Notes under the pieces: generated by a model | The model's input: only the letters and a program-made list of their open reading frames with translations | What the model was told of the DNA's origin: nothing | Database searches by the model: none | Origin: Fidelibacterota bacterium | GTDB lineage: Bacteria; Fidelibacterota; Marinisomatia; Marinisomatales; TCS55 | DNA: 39,589 bases | Reading direction: 5' to 3' | NCBI GenBank assembly: GCA_002724735.1 | Contig: PBPT01000080.1 | Coordinates: 1 to 39,589, forward strand | Position numbers and translations under genes: made by a program | Part shown: positions 1 to 7,717 of the stretch, piece by piece | Position numbering within the stretch: the first letter of the stretch is position 1 | Layout: the number at the start of each line of letters is the position of its first letter

Positions 1-99
1 ATTTCTAAAAGACGATGCTTTTGTTAGAGGCATAAGGGGGCCAGTGGGGTCTGGCAAATCCGTGAGTTGTTGCATTGAAGTAATGCGCAGGGCTTGTCA
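1..99. repeat. terminal direct repeat, left copy (circular closure)
   Basis: These 99 bases are identical to the last 99 bases of the window (39491-39589). The large terminase reading frame runs without a break from the right end into base 2, so the repeat reads as assembly overlap of a circular or circularly permuted molecule with a unit length of 39,490 bp. A true 99-bp packaged terminal repeat is less likely because it sits inside the terminase ATPase motif. Confidence 0.95.
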
Positions 100-1513
100 A
101 CAAGAACCTGATAAAACAGGCGTAAGAAGATCGCGCTGGGGGATCATACGCAACACAAATCCACAGTTACGCACAACAACAATAAAAACATGGCTAGATT
201 GGTACCCAGAAGATGTTTTTGGGATTTTTAAATGGTCTGTGCCGTATACACATTTAGTTAAGTTTGCCGATGTTGAAATAGAAGTTATTTTTTTAGCATT
301 AGACCGCGACGAAGATGTTAGAAAACTGTTGTCTATTGAATTTACCGGGATATGGATAAATGAGGCGCGAGAAGTGCCTAAATCTATTATTGATGCCTGT
401 ACTATGCGTGTTGGCAGATTTCCAAGCAAAAAAGATGGTGGCCCCACTTGGTATGGCGTTGTTATGGATACTAACGCACCTGACGAAGACCATTGGTGGG
501 CTATTATGTCAGGCGAAGTGCCATTGCCTGAGTATATAACAAGAGAAGAAGCTATGATGTTGGTCTGTCCTGATGATTGGACGTTTTATACGCAACCTAG
601 CGCATTGAAAGAGATCAAAGCGCCTGATGGGGAAGTTCTTGACTATCAGCCAAATAACGACGCTGAAAATAAAGAAAACCTTGTCGATACTTATTACCCA
701 AAACTAATAGCAGGGAAGACAAAATCATGGATAGACGTTTATGTAATGAACAGGATAGGCAACGTAGTAGAAGGCAAGCCTGTATATCCCAACTTTGCAG
801 CCGAAATTCATTTAGCAAAAGAACCCATACCGACATCAGGCCAAGAACTCATTATTGGAATGGATTTCGGTTTGACTCCGGCGGCTGTATTTACCCAACG
901 TCTTCCTACAGGCCGATGGTTGGTATTAGCAGAATTGGTAGCATCAAACATGGGTACAGAAAAATTTGCCCAAGAGGTAAAAAGCGTTATAGCGCGCAAA
1001 TTCCCAGACCATTTCAATAACGCTATAATTTATGGCGATCCAAGCGGTGATTACCGTGCTCAAACAGATGAGCGAACACCGTTTTCGATTCTTAGAGCCG
1101 CAGGATTGAAAGCGTACCCTGCCCCTACTAATGATCCTAGTTTACGGATAGATAGTGTGGATGGGGTTTTGACTCGCGTTGTTCAAGGCAAAGCAGGATT
1201 TTTATTAGATCCTAGCTGTACTGTCTTGAAGCGCGGGTTTGAAGGAGGATATGCTTACAATAGAGTAAGAGCAACAGGAGCAACTGAAAGATTTCATGAT
1301 GCTCCCGATAAAAACAAGTTTTCACACATACATGACGCTTTGCAATACGCTATTACTGGTGGTGGCGAAAGTCGCAAAATGATGGGCCAAAAACAAGGCA
1401 AAATAGCTAACGGTAAATCGTTTTATGATCCGTTTGACAGGCAAAAGCACGTTATGCAAAACAAGAAAAGAGCAAACGATAAATGGGAACAAATATTTCG
1501 ACGTGGTACTTAG
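1..1513 (+). CDS. terL: terminase large subunit (3' part; start lies at 39426 across the circular junction)
   Basis: ATPase/nuclease motor that pumps DNA into the prohead. Joined across the ends, the gene starts at ATG 39426 and encodes 525 residues, a normal TerL length. The Walker A motif GPVGSGKS is at residues 35-42. A Walker B-like hydrophobic strand ends in WINEARE (140-146), with NE in place of the usual DE. C-terminal RNase H-type nuclease acidic residues are visible as MDFGL (D310), GDPSGD (D368) and HDALQYA (D467). An apparent GTG start at 44 is not real because the frame is open back through base 1. The next gene begins inside its last codons. The small subunit lies about 7 kb upstream on the circle, separated by fibre genes. 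Confidence 0.93.
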   Translation, partial: FLKDDAFVRGIRGPVGSGKSVSCCIEVMRRACQQEPDKTGVRRSRWGIIRNTNPQLRTTTIKTWLDWYPEDVFGIFKWSVPYTHLVKFADVEIEVIFLALDRDEDVRKLLSIEFTGIWINEAREVPKSIIDACTMRVGRFPSKKDGGPTWYGVVMDTNAPDEDHWWAIMSGEVPLPEYITREEAMMLVCPDDWTFYTQPSALKEIKAPDGEVLDYQPNNDAENKENLVDTYYPKLIAGKTKSWIDVYVMNRIGNVVEGKPVYPNFAAEIHLAKEPIPTSGQELIIGMDFGLTPAAVFTQRLPTGRWLVLAELVASNMGTEKFAQEVKSVIARKFPDHFNNAIIYGDPSGDYRAQTDERTPFSILRAAGLKAYPAPTNDPSLRIDSVDGVLTRVVQGKAGFLLDPSCTVLKRGFEGGYAYNRVRATGATERFHDAPDKNKFSHIHDALQYAITGGGESRKMMGQKQGKIANGKSFYDPFDRQKHVMQNKKRANDKWEQIFRRGT

Positions 1514-1929
1514 TATTTATAGCAAGACAAAAACAGTATTGGTGGGATTATATTTTTTGTCGAGGTAAATACAAACACGTATGCGCTTTAGGGTACGATG
1601 CGTCTGCTGATCAATGGTATTTATATGATTGGTCGTTTATTGGGGTGCATTTTTATAAATTTAGCGATGATCAATTAGACAATTTTATTATCCACGTTTT
1701 AAGGCGCGGTGGATCTATATTGCGCAAACCGCAAACAAAAGAACCTTATAAAAAACTATGTTTCCCGCTTGCGACTTGTGTAGCGGGTGCTAAACACTTA
1801 GTTAAGTTTAAATCATTAGCTTTTACTCCTACGCAATTGTTTTGTGCGTACACAAAAGCGGGTGCAAAGCGTTCTTTTGTAACTTCGGACACAAATTTAT
1901 CAACAGATGAGGTAGCGTCATGGGATTGA
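1483..1929 (+). CDS. conserved hypothetical protein downstream of terminase
   Basis: A 148-residue protein whose ATG overlaps the terminase end by 31 bases. Its features are a Trp/Tyr-rich N-terminal half (WYLVFIA, YWWDYIF, HVCALGYD, WYLYDW) and a C-terminal stretch with CVAGAKHLVKF followed by FTPTQLFCAYTKAGA. The Cys, His and Asp spacing is vaguely like a papain-like fold, but no catalytic triad can be assigned. I recall this layout directly after TerL in other phages, so it is probably a conserved packaging-neighbourhood protein of unknown role. Its 3' end overlaps the next ATG by 10 bases, consistent with translational coupling. A copy of TTGTGCGTA lies within it at 1842-1850. Confidence 0.75.
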   Translation: MGTNISTWYLVFIARQKQYWWDYIFCRGKYKHVCALGYDASADQWYLYDWSFIGVHFYKFSDDQLDNFIIHVLRRGGSILRKPQTKEPYKKLCFPLATCVAGAKHLVKFKSLAFTPTQLFCAYTKAGAKRSFVTSDTNLSTDEVASWD

Positions 1930-2006
1930 AAATTACAATTACCCCCGGCAAAAAAAAGAAGCCAAAAACTAAATCTAAATCAAAAATGATGAAGAAGAAA
2001 AAATAA
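1920..2006 (+). CDS. lysine-rich micropeptide (28 aa)
   Basis: A 28-codon frame with 13 lysines; its C-terminus ends in MMKKKK. A GAGG ribosome site lies 7 bases before the ATG. The start overlaps the stop of the upstream gene, and the TAA overlaps the next ATG as TAATG, so it fits exactly between two genes in a coupled string. A basic tail like this suggests nucleic-acid binding, possibly packaged with DNA. Function is unknown; reality rests on spacing and the ribosome site. Confidence 0.6.
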   Translation: MGLKITITPGKKKKPKTKSKSKMMKKKK

Positions 2007-2227
2007 TGGGCGCTATTGGTAAAATATTTAGCGGGCCTGAAGAAGATCCTCAACTGAAAGCTGATAGAGATGCGTCTCGACGGATGGCAGAAGAAGAAAA
2101 GCGTAGAGCCGAAGAAAAAGCGGCTAATCTACGTTCTGCACGTTTGAGTGGTAGAGTAGGTTTTTCTAGTTTGTTGGGGGCGGGATTAGGCGGTGAGTCT
2201 AAAAACAAAAAAAGTTTGTTGGGATAA
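2006..2227 (+). CDS. small coiled-coil protein preceding portal
   Basis: 73 residues. The N-terminus MGAIGKIFSGPEEDP is followed by a charged helix rich in E, K, R and A (about residues 20-45), then a Gly/Ser-rich end with LLGAGLGG. Start is fixed by the TAATG overlap with the upstream stop. Short helical proteins of this kind often precede the portal in T7-like heads and may be minor head or assembly proteins. No family is recognised. Confidence 0.7.
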   Translation: MGAIGKIFSGPEEDPQLKADRDASRRMAEEEKRRAEEKAANLRSARLSGRVGFSSLLGAGLGGESKNKKSLLG

Positions 2228-2230
2228 CAT

Positions 2231-3763
2231 ATGACCCCCAAAACACTGAAAGATAAGGCTGAACAAGCCTTTACTAAACGTGATAGATATAAACCCTTGT
2301 TTCAAGACGCATATGACTACACTATGCCAACGAGACAGGGGTTTGATCATAGCGATCAAATAGGTTTATCAAGAACAGATAGAATATTTGATGAAACGGC
2401 TGTAGTCGGTGTTACAGAATTTGCAGCCGAATTGCAAAGTTCATTGATACCACCGTTTGCTAGATGGGCAAATCTCGTAGCTGGCAGTGATATCGAAGAC
2501 AAAGACGAAGCAGAAGAAATTAATGCTGAACTGCAAAGAATTACCGAAAAAGTATTTGATCACATAGCAAATTCTAATTTTGATCAAGAAGTAAATGAGG
2601 CGTTGCATGACCTTGCTGTGGGTACTGGTGTTCTTAACATTCTTCCGGGAGATGCTGTCGATCCTTTGAGATTCCAAGCAATACCCTTAACAGAAATTGC
2701 TATAGAAGATGGCCCTGACGGTTTAATAGATGATGTGCATTACAGAAAGTTTTGTCGCGTAGATCATATTCCTATTATGTTTCCTGACACACCGAAAGAG
2801 GTTTTGGAAACAATACAGCATCGTAATTCAAGCAACGATCAAATAGAAGTTATACAGTCAACAATGCGTGACAGATCAACCGCCAATGTTAGAAATTGGG
2901 ATTATGTTGCGCATATACCTAGTATAGAAACGGAATTGGCGAGAGAGCGATACTCAGGTCGTGGTTCAAATCCGTGGGTGTTGTTCCGTTGGAGCAAAGC
3001 AGCAGGGGAAAGTTATGGTCGTGGCCCTGTTATTAATGCTTTGCCAGCAATAAGAACGTGTAATCTTGTAGTGCAGCTTATACTTGAAAATGCAGATATG
3101 GCTGTTACTGGAATGTGGCAAGCGGATGATGACGGGGTGATAAATCCAGACAGTATTAACTTAAGACCGGGAATCATCATTCCACGCGCCCCCGGATCAC
3201 GAATAGATCCGTTACAGACCCCTGCACGATTTGATGTAGGACAACTTGTGTTAGACGATATGCGTCATAACATAAAAAAAGCATTATATAATCAACAACT
3301 AGGGAGGCCGCATGAAGCTACCCCAATGTCGGCTACTGAGGTCGCGGAGCGTATGGCTCAATTGGCTCAAGAAATTGGCCCGGCTTTTGGGCGATTAATG
3401 AAAGAATTAGTAGAGCCTGTTATTCAACGTGTTGTGTACATTATGAAGAAAAAAGGCCTCATTGAAATACCAACAATAAATGGCAAGGCAATAAAAATAG
3501 TATCACAATCGCCATTAGCAGCCGCGCAACGTATGCAAGACGTTACAAATATGGATCAGTTTATGCAACGCATGGTTGCTATTTTTGGCCCACAAATAAC
3601 ACAAGTATTAGTAGATCAAGATGAAACAGCAAGATGGTATGCAGAAAGACAACAAGTGCCATTTAAGTTGTTGCGTGATCCAGAACAACAAGCGTCATTA
3701 TTGCAAAATACAATTGGTGATTTAGCGCCTGTATTAGATCAACAAAGGGGAGAGCCGCAATAG
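2231..3763 (+). CDS. portal (head-to-tail connector) protein
   Basis: 510 residues, typical of the T7 gp8-like head-tail connector family (Pfam Head-tail_con). The dodecameric portal sits at the capsid vertex, nucleates prohead assembly and is the DNA channel. Family-like features are the N-terminal DAYDYTMPTRQGF, the segment FAAELQSSLIPPFARW, SYGRGPVINALPAIRTCN in the middle, and MSATEVAERMAQLAQEIGP followed by a long helix. Position after TerL and before the scaffold matches the standard order. It starts four bases after the preceding gene and ends immediately before the next ATG. Confidence 0.95.
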   Translation: MTPKTLKDKAEQAFTKRDRYKPLFQDAYDYTMPTRQGFDHSDQIGLSRTDRIFDETAVVGVTEFAAELQSSLIPPFARWANLVAGSDIEDKDEAEEINAELQRITEKVFDHIANSNFDQEVNEALHDLAVGTGVLNILPGDAVDPLRFQAIPLTEIAIEDGPDGLIDDVHYRKFCRVDHIPIMFPDTPKEVLETIQHRNSSNDQIEVIQSTMRDRSTANVRNWDYVAHIPSIETELARERYSGRGSNPWVLFRWSKAAGESYGRGPVINALPAIRTCNLVVQLILENADMAVTGMWQADDDGVINPDSINLRPGIIIPRAPGSRIDPLQTPARFDVGQLVLDDMRHNIKKALYNQQLGRPHEATPMSATEVAERMAQLAQEIGPAFGRLMKELVEPVIQRVVYIMKKKGLIEIPTINGKAIKIVSQSPLAAAQRMQDVTNMDQFMQRMVAIFGPQITQVLVDQDETARWYAERQQVPFKLLRDPEQQASLLQNTIGDLAPVLDQQRGEPQ

Positions 3764-4060
3764 ATGCACTCGAAAGCCACGATTGCGCATAACGCACATA
3801 AGTTTTTTACGAGTCGAGATGGTGAAATTGTTATTGATTATTTACGCAGTATCACTATGAATACGGTTTTACAACCACCGATAGATCCAAACGAAGCGGT
3901 ATACATGGAAGGGAGAAGATCAGTATACGCAGACATAATGCAATTACTAGAAACAGCCGAAAGACTATTAGAAAAACAAGGAGCAGATAAGGATGGAAGA
4001 ACAGTCACAAACCTCTGGAACAGAGCAAACAACCGAATCAACGGAAGCGGTAAGACCTGA
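3764..4060 (+). CDS. Bbp19-like small protein between portal and scaffold
   Basis: 98 residues. The pattern HKFFTSRDGEIVIDYLRSI ... NEAVYMEGRRSVYADIMQLL resembles the short Bbp19-type family found next to portal genes of podoviruses. Its ATG directly follows the portal stop. The last 68 bases overlap the scaffold gene in another frame, so the C-terminal 20 residues may be poorly conserved. Role unknown, probably head assembly. Confidence 0.75.
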   Translation: MHSKATIAHNAHKFFTSRDGEIVIDYLRSITMNTVLQPPIDPNEAVYMEGRRSVYADIMQLLETAERLLEKQGADKDGRTVTNLWNRANNRINGSGKT

Positions 4061-4703
4061 TAACATTCCCGAAAAGTTCTGGGATGCCAGTACAGGCTCA
4101 GTTGCCACAGACCAAATGGCTGAAGCATACACACAGTTGGAAAAAGCGTTTCATCAAAAAACCGAAACGTTACGTGAAGAAATTGCAAACGAAAGGCTGT
4201 CAGATAGACCTGAAAGTTTAGACAAATATACACTGCCAGAGATTGAAGGGTTAGGAAATGATGATTGGCAAGTAAATTTTTGGCGAGAGCAGGCATATGA
4301 ATTAGGTTTAAATGACGAGCAGTTTGGCAAAGTTGTTAATGCGTTTGCCGAAAAAAGTATAGCTGCAATGCCAGATTTTGACGCAGAAAAAGCTAAACTA
4401 GGCGATGATGCAGACACAAGATTAGAAGCAATAACAGCATGGGCTGACACGTTAGATGATAACACGAAAAGCCGTATTTATGATATTGCTATAACAGCAG
4501 ATGGTGTAAATGCCGTAGAAACACTTATGGCTCTTGCGCAAAAAAGTTCTAGCGTTGTTAGTGATCAGCAAACTGCAACGCCAGCAAAAACACAAGAAGA
4601 GTTGCAACAAATGATGAACGATGAACGATATTGGAATCCAGCAATGCGAGACCCACGCCTTGTTGCAGAAATTGAAAAGGGTTTTGCGAAACTTAACCAA
4701 TGA
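3993..4703 (+). CDS. capsid assembly scaffolding protein
   Basis: 236 residues, acidic and Gln/Thr-rich at the N-terminus (MEEQSQTSGTEQTTES), with IPEKFWD near residue 25 and a long helical middle and C-terminus. This matches T7-type capsid assembly scaffolding proteins in composition, length and position between portal and capsid. It would guide prohead assembly and leave before packaging. An AAGGAG ribosome site lies 9 bases before the ATG, supporting this start inside the upstream gene. Confidence 0.85.
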   Translation: MEEQSQTSGTEQTTESTEAVRPDNIPEKFWDASTGSVATDQMAEAYTQLEKAFHQKTETLREEIANERLSDRPESLDKYTLPEIEGLGNDDWQVNFWREQAYELGLNDEQFGKVVNAFAEKSIAAMPDFDAEKAKLGDDADTRLEAITAWADTLDDNTKSRIYDIAITADGVNAVETLMALAQKSSSVVSDQQTATPAKTQEELQQMMNDERYWNPAMRDPRLVAEIEKGFAKLNQ

Positions 4704-4718
4704 TGAAAGGTAAACACA

Positions 4719-4835
4719 ATGCCAGCTCCGAGTAAAACAAAAGGTGGTCGGGTATCTCGTTATCCTAGTCCAACGTCAAGGATCAAAAAGCCAAAGAAAA
4801 AGCCAATGCGACCTATGCGATCAAAAAGGTACTAA
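4719..4835 (+). CDS. basic micropeptide (38 aa)
   Basis: 38 codons starting MPAPSKTKGGRVSRYPSP and ending MRPMRSKRY, very rich in Lys, Arg and Pro. AAAGG lies 8 bases before the ATG, and the gene fills the gap between scaffold and the next gene with only 1 base between stop and next start. It belongs to a series of basic small proteins here (1920, 5311, 5475). Function unknown; nucleic-acid binding is a reasonable guess. Confidence 0.6.
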   Translation: MPAPSKTKGGRVSRYPSPTSRIKKPKKKPMRPMRSKRY

Positions 4836-4836
4836 A

Positions 4837-5139
4837 GTGCGTTGGGCTGAAATAGCGGTGTTGTTAATAGCAGTTATTATATTAGCTGTTTGGTACAACA
4901 CTGCTAATGCCCAAAATAGTTATTTGCCGTGTTTACCGACAAACGAAGTAAAGAAACGGTTAGAAAAGTTAGGTGAAGAACGCATATGGCGCGGATTATC
5001 AGCAAGGGGCCACATAACAGAGATTTGGTTGAATAAAACATCTCTCAAATGGTCGGCAGTTGTGCATTTACCGTCAGGGCATAGTTGTTTACCAGATGGG
5101 GGCGATCATGGGGAAAATATTATTAAACCGGGGGCATAA
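4837..5139 (+). CDS. small exported or membrane-anchored protein
   Basis: 100 residues from a GTG start with AAAGG 7 bases upstream; an upstream in-frame GTG at 4744 lies inside the preceding peptide gene and is unlikely. The N-terminus (RWAEIAVLLIAVIILAVW) is a signal peptide or membrane anchor. The outside part contains CLPTNEVKKRLEKLGEERIW, RGLSARGHITEIW and LPSGHSCLPDGG. The two Cys flank a domain resembling short periplasmic proteins common in alphaproteobacterial phages. The stop overlaps the next start (TAATG). Function unknown. Confidence 0.75.
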   Translation: MRWAEIAVLLIAVIILAVWYNTANAQNSYLPCLPTNEVKKRLEKLGEERIWRGLSARGHITEIWLNKTSLKWSAVVHLPSGHSCLPDGGDHGENIIKPGA

Positions 5140-5309
5140 TGGAAGGATTAGACGCTCTTGACTTGCTGAATACTGCCATTGCCGCTTTCGCGATATTGGG
5201 TGGTATGGTTTATGCTATTATTAAAACAAAAGTTGATGTTGAACATTTAACTAAAAAGGTAGAAACATTATTTAATTTGTTTAACAACATGAGAGATAAG
5301 GATAAGTAA
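5139..5309 (+). CDS. small single-pass membrane protein (56 aa)
   Basis: 56 residues: a short acidic start (MEGLDALDLL), one membrane segment (TAIAAFAILGGMVYAII, about residues 12-28), then a helical tail with KKVETLFNLFNNM. Coupled by TAATG to the upstream exported protein. The layout is compatible with a small holin or a membrane partner of the upstream gene, but nothing decides it. Confidence 0.65.
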   Translation: MEGLDALDLLNTAIAAFAILGGMVYAIIKTKVDVEHLTKKVETLFNLFNNMRDKDK

Positions 5310-5310
5310 C

Positions 5311-5475
5311 ATGGCAAAACGTCCCGGTTTATATGCTAACATTCACGCTAAACGTCGTAGAATTAAGGCGGGAAGCGGAGAAAAAATGAGAAAACCCGGA
5401 ACAAAAGGCGCCCCGACCAAAAAAGCATTTGTAAAATCGGCTAAAACAGCAAAAAAACCTAAAAAGAGGGCATAA
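5311..5475 (+). CDS. GLYANIHAKR-type basic phage protein (54 aa)
   Basis: 54 residues starting MAKRPGLYANIHAKRRR, then AGSGEKMRKPGTKGAPTK and a Lys/Ala tail. I recognise this signature from many marine and alphaproteobacterial phage contigs, where it is annotated as hypothetical. It starts two bases after the previous stop and overlaps the next ATG (TAATG). It is strongly basic, so DNA binding or a minor virion role is possible but unproven. Confidence 0.8.
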   Translation: MAKRPGLYANIHAKRRRIKAGSGEKMRKPGTKGAPTKKAFVKSAKTAKKPKKRA

Positions 5476-5753
5476 TGGCTAAAACTCCTGCATGGCAACG
5501 AAAGGAAGGAAAGAGCAAAAGTGGTGGTTTAAACGCGAAAGGTCGCGCAAGTTATAACAAACGAACAGGCGGTAAACTAAAAGCCCCTGTAACAAAAAAG
5601 CCGTCGGAACTCAAAAAAGGTGGCAAAGCGGCTAAAAGAAGAAAATCGTTTTGCGCTCGCATGAAAGGCATGAAACGTAAATTGACTAGCGCAAAAACTG
5701 CTAGAGATCCTAATAGCAGAATTAATAAATCACTTAGAAAGTGGAATTGTTAG
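5475..5753 (+). CDS. DUF6321-like basic protein
   Basis: 92 residues with the family-like pattern AWQRKEGKSKSGGLNAKGR, LKAPVTKKPSELKKGGKAAK, RRKSFCARMKGMK and RDPNSRINKSLRKWNC. This agrees in order and length with the small DUF6321-type phage family. Very basic; role unknown. Adjacent to another basic peptide and just upstream of the capsid gene, so a head-related or DNA-associated job is plausible. Intergenic sequence with the TTGTGCGTA motif follows its stop immediately. Confidence 0.85.
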   Translation: MAKTPAWQRKEGKSKSGGLNAKGRASYNKRTGGKLKAPVTKKPSELKKGGKAAKRRKSFCARMKGMKRKLTSAKTARDPNSRINKSLRKWNC

Positions 5754-5902
5754 CTTTTGTGCGTAACAATACATTCTTTGCTAAATTACTGGTAATTATC
5801 GGCCCATGCGGTTGTAACTCTGGCCCGTAAGGAACAACCAGATACAGTTACAGACGTTGGAACAACCGTTTAGTGTAATTTTAACTGCAAAGGAATTGTA
5901 AA
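5754..5902 (+). promoter_or_regulatory. capsid gene leader with TTGTGCGTA motif and GGAACAACC repeats
   Basis: 149 bases without a gene. TTGTGCGTA is at 5757-5765, four bases after the upstream stop. A weak sigma70-like pair, TTGTTA then TACATT with a 17-base spacer, would place the motif in the spacer. GGAACAACC occurs twice (5831-5839 and 5859-5867), and GGTTGT at 5810-5815 could pair with either copy, giving alternative hairpins. An AAGGA ribosome site lies 8 bases before the capsid ATG. Probable extra promoter and leader for capsid expression. Confidence 0.5.
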
Positions 5903-6754
5903 ATGGCAGCACCTACCATAGACAATACCTTTATCTCGCAGTTTGAGAGTGAAGTACACGTTGCTTTCCAGCGCATGGGTTCTAAACTCCGAAACACAGT
6001 ACGCGAGAAGAAGGTATCTGCCCAAGACGATACTTTTCCAAAAATTGGTAAAGGCGTTGCAGGGCAAAAAGCTCGTCACGGTAAAGTGCCATTGATGAAC
6101 CTTGATCACTCTAAAGTTAAGGTTTCAATGGATGACTACTACACTGGCGAACTAATTGATAAGCTGGATATGCTAAAGACCAACATCGACGAACGACAAG
6201 TTACTGTGCAAGCAATTGCAGGGGCATTAGGTCGTAAAGTTGACGAGGTTCTTACAACAACTATGGATAGTGCTACAACTGGCACATCAGAAAGCCCACA
6301 AGGGGCTGACAATGTTGTTGTTCATGGCAGCACTGGCTTAACAAAAGCTAAAATCCAAGGTGTTCATCAAAGATTCGGAGACAGAGATGTTCCCGATGAT
6401 GGACAGCGATACTGGCCTGTTAGCCCTGCTGGTTGGGTCGATCTCATCGACATCCAAGAGTTTTCTGACGCTGATTACATCGGCCCAGATCAACTTCCTT
6501 GGCCTACTGGCATCACGGCAAAACGTTGGTTTGGTTTCTTGTGGTGGTCTTTCTCTGGTCTACCTATTTCTGGTAGCACAAGAAAAAGTTTCTGTTACCA
6601 CAGAAGCGCAATTGGCCTTGGCATGAACGCTGAACCACAAATTACACCATCATATGAGAACGAATATGCGGCCTTCTTGTTCGTAGGTTCGTTAGCACTT
6701 GGTAGTGTTATTATCGACCAAGATGGACTTGAAGAAGTCCAGTACACAGAGTAA
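5903..6754 (+). CDS. major capsid protein
   Basis: 283 residues, directly following scaffold and small head genes, with its own leader. The N-terminus MAAPTIDNTFISQFESEVHV, the block DHSKVKVSMDDYYTGELIDK, and the C-terminal YENEYAAFLFVGSLALGSVI agree with the HK97-fold phage capsid family often seen in marine podoviruses. It would form the icosahedral shell. Good AAGGA ribosome site. The stop is followed by a GGGGAGG site for the next gene. Confidence 0.85.
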   Translation: MAAPTIDNTFISQFESEVHVAFQRMGSKLRNTVREKKVSAQDDTFPKIGKGVAGQKARHGKVPLMNLDHSKVKVSMDDYYTGELIDKLDMLKTNIDERQVTVQAIAGALGRKVDEVLTTTMDSATTGTSESPQGADNVVVHGSTGLTKAKIQGVHQRFGDRDVPDDGQRYWPVSPAGWVDLIDIQEFSDADYIGPDQLPWPTGITAKRWFGFLWWSFSGLPISGSTRKSFCYHRSAIGLGMNAEPQITPSYENEYAAFLFVGSLALGSVIIDQDGLEEVQYTE

Positions 6755-6766
6755 GGGGAGGTTATC

Positions 6767-7024
6767 ATGGCTTTTACTTTTAATACACTTTCCCGAGTAG
6801 CCCAAGGTGCAGGATTTACGCAGTATATGTATGCAACTTCTGATGCAAAAAATACTGTTGATGCTGCTGGTTACTTTAATGGTGCAGCCGACTTTCTTAA
6901 TGTCAATGACATTATATTAGTCAAAGCATCAGATGGTGTTGGTCAAGTCATTGTAAACGATGTAACCGCAGGTGCAGTAGACACCGGGGACGTTGACGCA
7001 ATAACTGCAACTGACAGCAGATAG
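6767..7024 (+). CDS. putative capsid decoration or head-associated protein
   Basis: 85 residues starting MAFTFNTLSRVAQGAGF, with TSDAKNTVDAAGYFNGA, VNDIILVKASDG and a Val/Ala/Asp-rich end. Small beta-rich proteins with the motif D-x-x-x-T-V-x-x-x-G-Y-F immediately after a capsid gene are usually decoration or head-fibre stem proteins. GGGGAGG ribosome site 5-6 bases before the ATG suggests strong translation. Assignment is by position and pattern. Confidence 0.7.
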   Translation: MAFTFNTLSRVAQGAGFTQYMYATSDAKNTVDAAGYFNGAADFLNVNDIILVKASDGVGQVIVNDVTAGAVDTGDVDAITATDSR

Positions 7025-7042
7025 ATCCCTTCGGGGTATAGG

Positions 7043-7087
7043 GGGAGGTGTTGGACTGATTTGGCTCTTTCTCAGTCTTGCCCTCCC
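7043..7087 (+). promoter_or_regulatory. long stem-loop between head and tail genes
   Basis: Two stacked inverted repeats: an outer GGGAGG (7043-7048) with CCTCCC (7082-7087), and an inner GACTGA (7054-7059) with TCAGTC (7072-7077). No T-tract follows, so it is not a classic terminator. It could stabilise the highly expressed capsid message or attenuate the tail genes. Confidence 0.55.
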
Positions 7088-7108
7088 TCAACTTTTAAGG
7101 AGTAGATA

Positions 7109-7717
7109 GTGAGCAAAACCAAAATTGATATTGTAAACTCGGCTTTGGTTCTAGTTGGCGATAATCCTATAACTTCTTTGGACGATCAAACTACACAAGC
7201 ATTAGTAGCAAATACATTATTAGACGATATTGTAGAGGCAGAATTATTTGAAACGCGATGGAGGTTTGCGTTAAATACATCTGTATCTACTTTTGTGTCA
7301 AGCAAAACACACCCAACAGGATTAGGTGTTTTCCAAATACCATCAGGAACTATACGCATATGGAACGTGTTAGAACGTGGCAAGTCTGTTCTTGGTGAGT
7401 GGGAAATGGAAGGCGATAAACTGCTTATAGATGCAGATGCAAACTCTGATATAGCTATAGAACGAACTGTCGAACCACACGTTGCATATTGGCCTCCACA
7501 TTTTCGTATGGCAATTATACACGCTCTTGCCGCAGTGTTTTGTATGGGTTTAACTGACAATGACGATAAATCAAAACTGCTATCAGCCGTAGGAGATACA
7601 TACAGACGAAAAGCGAGAGCGCAAGATAGCGGTCAATCAACGCCAAGAGTAGTTAACACATCGCAAATGCTTGCATCACGTAGAGGCGTAAGGTCAGGTA
7701 ATGAAGGTCTTATTTAA
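7109..7717 (+). CDS. tail tubular protein A-like (adaptor/gatekeeper)
   Basis: 202 residues from a GTG start with AAGGAG 6 bases upstream. The N-terminus KIDIVNSALVLVGDNPITSL and the region LFETRWRFALNTSVSTFV match the T7 gp11-like tail tubular A family, which joins the portal to the nozzle. Length is typical. The stop overlaps the next ATG, as usual for the A/B pair. Confidence 0.9.
   Translation: MSKTKIDIVNSALVLVGDNPITSLDDQTTQALVANTLLDDIVEAELFETRWRFALNTSVSTFVSSKTHPTGLGVFQIPSGTIRIWNVLERGKSVLGEWEMEGDKLLIDADANSDIAIERTVEPHVAYWPPHFRMAIIHALAAVFCMGLTDNDDKSKLLSAVGDTYRRKARAQDSGQSTPRVVNTSQMLASRRGVRSGNEGLI

Noticed and set aside
44-1513. Terminase starting at GTG 44
   Set aside because: The frame is open to base 2 and continues from ATG 39426 across the circular junction; starting at 44 would cut the Walker A motif.
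6360-6626. 88-codon plus frame inside the capsid gene
   Set aside because: Shadow of the capsid frame; no start signal or recognisable features.
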